A DNA stretch of 64,000 bases from Fragum whitleyi. Its lineage: Eukaryota; Mollusca; Bivalvia; Cardiida; Cardiidae. The stretch is taken from NCBI GenBank assembly GCA_948146395.1, contig OX411547.1:60452566-60516565 (forward strand), in the 5' to 3' direction. Position 1 is the stretch's first letter, and each line of letters starts with the position of its first letter. Below the pieces are notes generated by a model. It saw nothing but the letters and a program-made list of their open reading frames with translations. It did not search any database and had not been told where the DNA came from. Shown piece after piece: positions 56,839 to 64,000 of the stretch. The translations under genes were made by a program, and so were the position numbers.

Positions 56839-57140
56839 AATTCAGGGAAATAAATGAGCAATAAAATCCTTGATCCATGTACATCTACAAATTATGGTGA
56901 TGACATTGACCAAGTTTCATTTAAATAAAGACAAAAAGTAAGGAGGAGTTGCGTTCAAAAGGCTGCAATTTCGATAAGCCCCAAATACTTAGTTTTAAGG
57001 GGGCATAATTTAGGGTAGAATTAATGAACCATAAAATCCTTATTTCATGCTCATCTACCAATTTCGGTTATAACATCCACCAAGTTTCATTTAGAACCAG
57101 CCAGAAACTTAGGAAGAGTTGCATTCACAAGGCTGCAATT

Positions 57141-58646
57141 TCAACAAGCAAATTCGTTGAATTGATATCCCCCACCGAACATATTTTCATTGTCAATGGA
57201 GTTAATATCAAACTAAGGTACAGCTATTTTTTATCTACATCAACCTATAGTTTTCAAGAAATAGCGCGGAAAAGATTGTTTGTTTGAATTGGTTTTACGC
57301 CGCTTTCAACAATTTCGCAGTTATGCCGCGGTGGTCGGAGCACCTAACAATGGATTCCCGGTATTTCTTTCACCTGTACTACCATTACACCCTTTCCTAG
57401 CCTCCGACTGCTATCTCACATAGGTTAACGATTATCTACCCATTGGTGAGAGACAGATTTCGGAAAGGATATTTGCCGCCACCGGGGATCGAACCCATGA
57501 CTTCCAGATTGGAAGTCTTATGCCTAACCAACTGCGCTTTGGTGGCGGCCCAGCGTGGAAACGAATATCACTCTGTATGTATATGGCTTAAACAGTCAGG
57601 GGCAGTAACGCTAAATTCGATGGTCGAACCGGGTAACCCCGACGATATGTGCTTGTCCTCTTTGTAGTGAAGCTGTGTGCCAAGCTTCCTTGAAATCCAG
57701 TCTATAGATTTCAAGAAATAGCGCGGAAACTAATATCACTCTGTATGTATATGGCTTAAACAGTCAGGGGCAGTAACTCTAAATTCGACGGTTGAACCGT
57801 GTAACCCCGATGATATGCACATGTCCTCTTTGTAGTAAAGCTGTGTGTCAAGTTTCATGAAAATCCGGTTTACAGTTTTCAAGAAAAAGTATGGAAATGA
57901 ATATCACTCTGTATGTTTATGGCTTAAACAGTCAGGGGCAGTAACTCTAAATTCGACGGTTGAACTGGGTAACCCCGATGATATGCGCATGGCCTCATTG
58001 TAGTGAAGCTGTGTGCCAAGTTTCCTTGAAATCCGGTCTATAGTTTTCAAGAAATAGCACAAAAACAAATATCACTCTGTATGTATATGGCTTAAACAGT
58101 CAGGGGCAGTAACTCTATATGTGACGGTCGAACCAGGAAACCCCAATGATATGCACATGTCCTCATTGTAGTGAAGCTGTGTGCCAAGTTTCCTTGAAAT
58201 CTGGTCTATAGTTTTCAAGAAATAGCGTGGAAACGAATATCACACTGTATGTATATGGCTTAAACAGTCAGGGGCTGTAACTCTAAATTTGACGGTCGAA
58301 CCGGGTATCCCCGACAATATGCGCATGTCCTCATTGTAGTGAAGCTGTGTGTCAATTTTCATTGAAATCTGATCTATAGTTTTCAAGAAAAAGCGCGGAA
58401 ACTAATATCACTCTGTATGTATATGGCTTAAACAGTCAGGGGCAGTAACTCTTAATTCGACAGTCGAACCGGGTAACCCCGACAATATGTGCATGTCCAC
58501 ATTGTGGTGAAGCTGTGTGCCAAGTTTCCTTGAAATCCGGTCTATAGTTTTCAAGAAATAGCGGGGAAATGAATGTCGGACAGACTGACGGACGGACATG
58601 TCAAAAACAATATCCCCCCTGATGATTTCATCGGTGGGGGATAATA
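57141..58646 (+). mobile_element. 168-bp-array element, copy 2
   Basis: TTCAACAAGCAAATTCG start, TATCCCCCACCGA (57166-57178) matched by TCGGTGGGGGATA (58631-58643). Core GTATGT anchors at 57575, 57743, 57911, 58079, 58247 and 58415, exactly 168 bp apart. Short GGACAGACTGACGGACGG microsatellite. Interrupted by the SINE at 57276-57551. Confidence 0.85.
57276..57551 (-). mobile_element. tRNA-derived SINE, full length, intact tRNA head
   Basis: The head, 57475-57549 (minus), is 75 nt with a perfect 7-bp acceptor stem GCCGCCA/TGGCGGC and B box GGTTCGATCCC. The body and a CAAACAAAC tail follow. Flanked by near-identical AGCGCGGAAAAGA (57263-57275) and AGCGTGGAAACGA (57552-57564). It is inside a repeat and has a non-standard anticodon loop, so it is a SINE rather than a tRNA gene. 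Confidence 0.85.
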
Positions 58647-59399
58647 AGCCCCAGAGACTAAATTTTAAGGGGGCATAACTCAGGCAATAAGCCCTAGAGA
58701 CTAAGTTTTTAAGGGGCATAACTCAGGCAAAAATCAACAACCATAAAATCCTTCTTTCATGCTCATCTACCAATTGAGGTGATAACATTGAAAAAGTTTC
58801 ACGAAGATCCAGCCAGAAACTTAGGAGGAGTTGAGTTGACAAGAAAAAACTGAGGCAATAAGCCCCAGAGACTAAGTTTTTAAGGGGCATAACTCAGGCA
58901 AAAATCAAAGAACCATAAAATCCTTCCTTCATGCACATCTACCAATTGAGGTGATAACATTGACCAAGTTTCAAGAAGATCCAGCCAGAAACTTAGGAGG
59001 ATTTGTGTTGACAAGAAAAGTGGACGGACGGACGGACGGAGAAGATGATGCCAATATACGTCCGCCTCCGGTGGCGTATAAAAAAATAAAGAAGGATTTG
59101 ACAGTTAGTCCTGAAACTGATGGATATAAGGGAGATAATATATCAAAAAAATAAATCAAGCAAATTGAATAAATGAGTACCTATTCATCGTCTTTCTGGA
59201 AAACACCATTATCAACTCCACATTTTGGAACGATTGTAGGAATAACCTCTAATAAGTTCTGATTCTGTTGATGAAGCACAAAACCATGGAACTAAAGCAG
59301 TGATGCAACACAATATTAAGTTTACTGGTCATTATTAAATCATTGTATACCGATACCATTCAAAAGTTTTAGCCAATACTAAATTTGAGGGCCCTATCA

Positions 59400-59985
59400 C
59401 TTACCATTTGAAAGTTTAACTTTTATTTCGTTTAAGAACCTTGACCGAAAAAATGACCTTGACTGATGACCTTGAACTTGATAAGAACAAAAAGGTCTTG
59501 TCCAAAGCACTCATCATGTGAAATTGGAAGGCCCTATCACTCACCATTCAAAAGTTATCGCCACTGTTTCAGTTTTATTTCTTTAAACAACTTTGACCTA
59601 TAAGAAAGACATTGACCTTGACTGATGACCTTGAAACCTCAAGAAAGATTTTGTCTCAAGCAAGCATCATGTGAAATATGAAGGTCCTATCACTTACGAT
59701 TCAAAAGTTTTGGCCAATGTTAAAGTTTTAGTGTTTTTTTTTTTTTGTTTTTTTTAACAAATTTGACCTACTAAATTTGAAGGCCCTATCACCTACCATT
59801 CAAAAAAACTTTAATTTCTTTAAAGAACCTCGACCAAAAAATGACCTTGACTGATGACCTTGAACATGGTACTTACAGAGAGGTCTTATCTGAAGCAATC
59901 ATCATGATAAATATTAAGGCTCTATCACTCATCATTGAAAAGTTATGACCAAGGTTAAACTTTGTCATGCCAATGACACCAAGGT
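59400..59985 (+). repeat. TGACCTTGACTGATGACCTTGA array
   Basis: Four units of roughly 150 bp containing AAGGCCCTATCACTCACCAT and TGACCTTGACTGATGACC. Related to the 34480 and 37040 fragments. The end near 60000 (TTTTCTTCAAAAACAGC) resembles the 41299 module. Confidence 0.55.
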
Positions 59986-60401
59986 GATCAATACACCTTT
60001 GGGTTTTCTTCAAAAACAGCCGCGGACTTTATAAAATTAACACAAGTTTGGTTTAACTGATATTTGATTAGAACAAAATTTAATAAGAATCATGACTATT
60101 CAATCTGAATCAGATTGACTAATTCAACCAATAAGCGACTTAATTCGTCCTATTTTCCCTTTAACATATGGGGAATTCATAGACCTCAGAAGTTCGCTTG
60201 TCAGTCATGGCAGAACAACATCCTTGTACCCAATGCAATGTTAATGTTACAGGCTGGTCACATTCTGTTGGTCTGACAAGTGCGGCAGGTAGAATCACAG
60301 AATAAATGGTACTGGTGAGTTTATCGAAATGAGTGCTGATGATAAAACCTTTTATGCTTTTTTTCATCAAATTATTATAAAAATGATTAATAACTAATAG
60401 T

Positions 60402-60907
60402 AACAAGAGGCCAAAGTGGGCCTGTATTACTCCACTGGCTTAAATAACTCAAGAATTGAAAGATAGATATTGAAAATAGAAGGTAACTTAACAACTGCCA
60501 CAGAGCTGACTTATACCCCCCACAAGAACTTTGTCGAAATGCAAGTGCTATTAGTGAAGGATGTGTTTGTAGCAAATATTAAAGTCATATGCAGCATTTG
60601 CATAAGGTTTCATGATTCTAGGTTGCTTGGTTCTTGATTTAGAGTCTGGAAATGAAAATTGAACAAAAATTGACTGTGACCTTGACCTTTGATCTATGTG
60701 ACCCAAAAACAACAGGGCACTTCCTTAGGTCATAAGCAACATTTGTATAAAGTTTCATGATTGTAGGGCACTTGGTTCTTGAGTTAGAGTACGGAAACGA
60801 AAAGGTCTACAGATGGACGGACAGCTGGATGGACTGACAGATGGACAGACAGACAGACATGGTGAAACCAATTTACCTCCCACTACTTCGTAGGTGGGGG
60901 TATGATA
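60402..60907 (+). mobile_element. Pearl-like elements, nested (TACCTCCCAC hairpin end)
   Basis: AACAAGAGGCCAAAGTGGGCC start with CTCCACTGGC. Inside it ATACCCCCCAC (about 60515) matches GTGGGGGTAT at the end hairpin TACCTCCCACTACTTCGTAG. GGACAGACAGACAGACATGG microsatellite before the hairpin. A truncated second copy ends at about 61612. Confidence 0.6.
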
Positions 60908-60974
60908 AGGTAGCAGCCTGCCATATTTGTTTGCTCGAGTGAGGTTTTTGCTGCTCTTATCATTTTTCAATCTT

Positions 60975-61130
60975 ATTGCAGTGGCTGAAGACTTCTGGTT
61001 TTTCTTGCACCAATACTACCATTTCATCCTTTCCTAGCCTCCAGCTGCTATCCAACAAAGGTTTAAAATTATCAACCATTTTTTGACAGACAAATTGTTG
61101 GAAAGGCTGAGTGCAACTGTCAGGGATCTC
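60975..61130 (-). mobile_element. SINE fragment, diverged
   Basis: Contains CTTGCACCAATACTACCATT and CCTCCAGCTGCTATCCAACA, the SINE body; tRNA head absent. Confidence 0.5.
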
Positions 61131-61369
61131 ATGAAGTTTAGACTAGTATCAAACTGCACATCTGTGCATGATGAGCTTAATCTATACTGTCTACCAGGGC
61201 TTGGTGTACAGCAGTGAATAGCATGAGTATGCTTAAAATGTAACTTAAATAAATTTCAATGAGTTTTTCACTAAATAATGTAACAGTATCTATGAAGGGA
61301 GAGCTTTTATTAGGGAAAATATGGTGTTTTTCTATTGACTACCCAACCACTACTAAAGTAATGAACAAA

Positions 61370-61612
61370 AATTGACCGTGACCTTGACCTTTGTGACCCC
61401 AACACAATAGGGCATTTCCTTGGGTCATAAGCAACATTTGTATAAAGTTTCATGATTGTAGGTCACTTGGTTCTTGAGTTAGAGTCTGGAAACGAAAAGG
61501 TCTATGGACGGATGGATTTACAGACGGATGGACTGAGGGACAGATGGATGGACAGACAAACAGACATGGTGAAACCAATATAACCCCCTCTACTTCATAG
61601 GAGGGGGGTATA
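61370..61612 (+). mobile_element. Pearl-like element, 5'-truncated copy
   Basis: Same 3' part as 60402-60907 (TTTCATGATTGTAGGTCACT, GGACAGACAAACAGACATGG) and an end hairpin CCCCCTCTACTTCATAGGAG then GGGGGTATAATAAAA. Confidence 0.6.
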
Positions 61613-61738
61613 ATAAAAGTCACCAGCATTCAGAAGGAATTCCAACTTTTTCCAAGTTGAAACTGACTTATCAGAAATGAACTCATTTAACTAATATGTA
61701 AATATACAAGGAAGAAAACTATTTAGATATCACTTTAA

Positions 61739-62358
61739 AACAAGAGTACCAGAATGGCCCTAAACTGCTAACTTGAATTTTATTGATCCAGTAGATCTCA
61801 TCCAATCAAAATTTCACGAACAATTTTTGAAGAGAGTCACCCAACAAAACATTCTGGTACGGTTTGATTGAAATTGTAAAGAGGCTCAGGAGGAGATGTT
61901 GTTAAAAAATTTTGGGCTGAAAATAAGCCTGCCCAGACACGCCCATATCTATGGGCCAAGCAAAATTTCTCTGACGATTTTTAAAAAGGGTCAGCCTAGG
62001 AACATTCCAGTAAAGTTTCATTGAAATAAGCCCAGTGGTTCAGGAGGAAATATTGTTCAAAAATTTCGGGCTCAAAATGAGCCGCCCTGCCCCGCCCATA
62101 TTTGGGGTTCAATTTAAATTTTTGAGAAGTTTGGTCAAAATAAGCCTGCCCTGCCCCGCCCATATTTGGGGTTCAATTTAAATTTTGAGAAGGTTCACCC
62201 AAGGAACACTTCTGCCAAGTTTGGTTAAAATTGGCCCAATGGTTACTGAGGAGAAGATGTTTAAAGAATTGTTGTCAACTTCCGACGGACGACGCATGAC
62301 TAACAAAAGGTGATCACAAAAACTCACCTTGAGCACGTTGTGTTCAGTAAGCTAAAAA
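61739..62358 (+). mobile_element. Helentron/pearl-like element, partly decayed
   Basis: AACAAGAGTACCAGAATGGCCC start, GCTAACTTGA, about three core units of roughly 155 bp, and end GAGCACGTTGTGTTCAGTAAGC. Confidence 0.6.
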
Positions 62359-62540
62359 GGCATGAGTCCAGGTAGAGCCCAAATGTGGCACCAGGGTCTC
62401 AATATGAACAAGCTTGGTTACGACTAGATGATACTTCATATACTCCAACTCCGAATTTTCGCGGCAATCAAATTTTAGCATAACGCTTACTTTGATAGTT
62501 GTATATTTGATGCACATCTTGTGAACAAACCCTACACATA

Positions 62541-63537
62541 CGAGGGATGATCCAGAAGTTAGTAAAATGGGCTAATAACTTTCGCATTTTTGGCTTGTTC
62601 AATATATAATTTGGTGAATATGCAGATTAGTAACTGAGGAGTTCATGAATAGTATTATTTTTTAGTGAATTTTCTTTAGCGGCCTACGAATGCGTTACCA
62701 TAGTAACACATGTATACTTAGGCGGGGGAACGTGAAAAAAATATTGAAAATCTGTTAAATAAATCAAGTTTTCTGTAAGTTTTCTGAAACTGTAGTTGAA
62801 ATTCCTTGGCTAAATTAAATAAGACGTCAAAAGAAAATTATTGGTTTATTTTTTAAAGCTTGTTGGGAGACTTTTACGGACACAGAATATGTAAATAACA
62901 CAGACTATTCGACGAAAAAAAAGGCAAAACGTCAAAACCAAAATATGGATGCCGTTTATTTTTCGATTTTTTTCTCGTGATCTATGTTTTTCACCAACCC
63001 AAACATTATAGATATTTTAGAAAAATGATAAAAATGTGCAGATGAGAATTTTCGTAAAGCTATTCTAGATATCAAAAGAGGGACAGGCTTCGTAGAAGGA
63101 TTTAGAATAGTGTAAGCGAGTTTGACTGAACGAACTAATCACAAACGATTTTCATTTTTTCCAAAATAAAGGCCCTGTATCTCAACTTTACTAGAAATAC
63201 CATGCATATAGAAAGTGTAAACTTATTTGGTTCCAAATGATATGTGGATAATATCTGTAAGTTGGTTTATCAGGCACAGAAATGAATAAGAGTTAGCAGA
63301 GACTATGTAGAAGAGTGTTAATAATGACGTCGCATTTGACGTTCTTGCTCCCCCGCCTACCTGAAGGGTCTCTGTCTTGATTAATACCCTTTACAGCCGC
63401 TATTGAATGTAAGCATATAAAATTTTGCATGTTTATCACACAGATTATACATTTAAAGACTGTATAATTTTCATTTTGATAGTAAGCTTTTCTGTAGGTT
63501 TATAACCTCATTATGCAAACTTTTGGATCAACCCTCG
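62541..63537. mobile_element. mariner-like non-autonomous element
   Basis: Inverted ends CGAGGGATGATCCAGAAGTT and AACTTTTGGATCAACCCTCG (18 of 20 matching), flanked by TA on both sides (62539-62540 and 63538-63539). 997 bp, no transposase-sized frame. TA duplication plus CGAGGG ends fit the Tc1/mariner superfamily. Confidence 0.75.
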
Positions 63538-63749
63538 TATCTACAAAATTAAGAAGATAAACAATGTCTTGAATTTATAATATGTTATTAATAAAAATAT
63601 CAATACATTCAAAATCGGCATCATGTTCCATCATTCAGCCACCCCCTTTCAAAAGTACCTCCATTTTCTTGTTTTAAAATTGTAAACACAATGCAACTTT
63701 GACCAATACATGGTGCATAGACATCAAGGAATCTAAAAGAATATAAAAA

Positions 63750-63891
63750 TCAAATGTCTGGACCTTTATAAATTCTTTCAAGAAAGACTTTGTCAACTAC
63801 CGTGGAAATATGACGTCCTAACTCAATAAAGTTATCATGACGGTTGTCAACATCCAGAAGCATTTTCAGCATATATTTTTCTAGCAAGACC
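63750..63891 (-). CDS. Possible terminal exon of an unknown neighbouring gene
   Basis: A minus-strand frame of 46 codons plus stop with protein-like composition: VLLEKYMLKMLLDVDNRHDN then FIELGRHISTVVDKVFLERI and YKGPDI-stop. An ATTTTAAG acceptor lies just before it and an in-frame TAA shortly upstream, so it would have to be a spliced-in last exon. I do not recognise the family. Its upstream exons would be beyond 64000. Could still be chance. Confidence 0.3.
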
Positions 63892-64000
63892 CTTAAAATT
63901 TTCCAGTTGACAGATTAAGGAATAGGCTTGTAATGCATTTATTTGAAGCTCATTCATAATTGACTAGTTTGTACCGTGAAAACAAGAAAAGCCATGGTAC

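Larger units (their letters stand above)
56577..59086 (+). mobile_element. Helentron/pearl-like element (ATACGTCGCCA subfamily) with two nested inserts
   Basis: Sister of 46601-47376: AACAAGAGTGCCATAGTCAC start, ATACGTCGCCA, end CCGCCTCCGGTGGCGTAT then AAAAAA. Interrupted by a truncated SINE (56777-56838) and by a 168-bp-array element (from about 57141 to 58646), itself interrupted by a full SINE. Confidence 0.8.

Overview
The window looks like nuclear DNA of a bivalve mollusc. It is AT-rich, has one gene broken into short exons by kilobase introns, and is packed with short non-autonomous mobile elements. Many of these have the bivalve 'pearl-like' layout: a tandem core of about 145-170 bp, then an ACGG-type microsatellite, then a terminal hairpin. 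No species can be named from the sequence alone.

One protein-coding gene is clearly supported. It lies on the minus strand, with a start codon at 41718 and at least 18 coding exons running leftward to 1289, where it leaves the window. Every splice site is GT-AG and reading phase is kept across all 17 junctions. The 2916 coding bases give 972 codons with no stop. The protein is a cyclophilin-type peptidyl-prolyl isomerase (about residues 11-178), then Lys/Ser-rich acidic tracts, the conserved PPIG/NKTR motifs ([19 protein letters not shown]), a long arginine-serine region and WKPG/KWQPP motifs. It is the PPIG/NKTR (SR-cyclophilin) family, a nuclear-speckle protein linked to RNA polymerase II and splicing. 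The 3' end is missing.

Right of 41.7 kb the window is upstream flank of this gene. It holds almost only mobile elements, plus one possible terminal exon of another minus-strand gene at 63750-63891.

Mobile DNA by type: (1) about 18 Helentron/pearl-like units that begin AACAAGAG, carry a small 5' hairpin and a subterminal inverted repeat matching the 3' hairpin, all on the plus strand; a second subfamily begins TTCAACAAG and has an exact 168-bp core. (2) piggyBac-like MITEs with TTAA target sites. (3) hAT-like MITEs, one with a perfect 8-bp target duplication. (4) A mariner-like element flanked by TA. (5) tRNA-derived SINEs, all minus-strand. (6) Several fold-back or inverted-repeat elements. 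Many are nested, and three insertion sites can be read by comparison with uninterrupted copies elsewhere in the window. Two recent tandem duplications stand out: 455 bp (apparently identical) and 689 bp (nearly identical).
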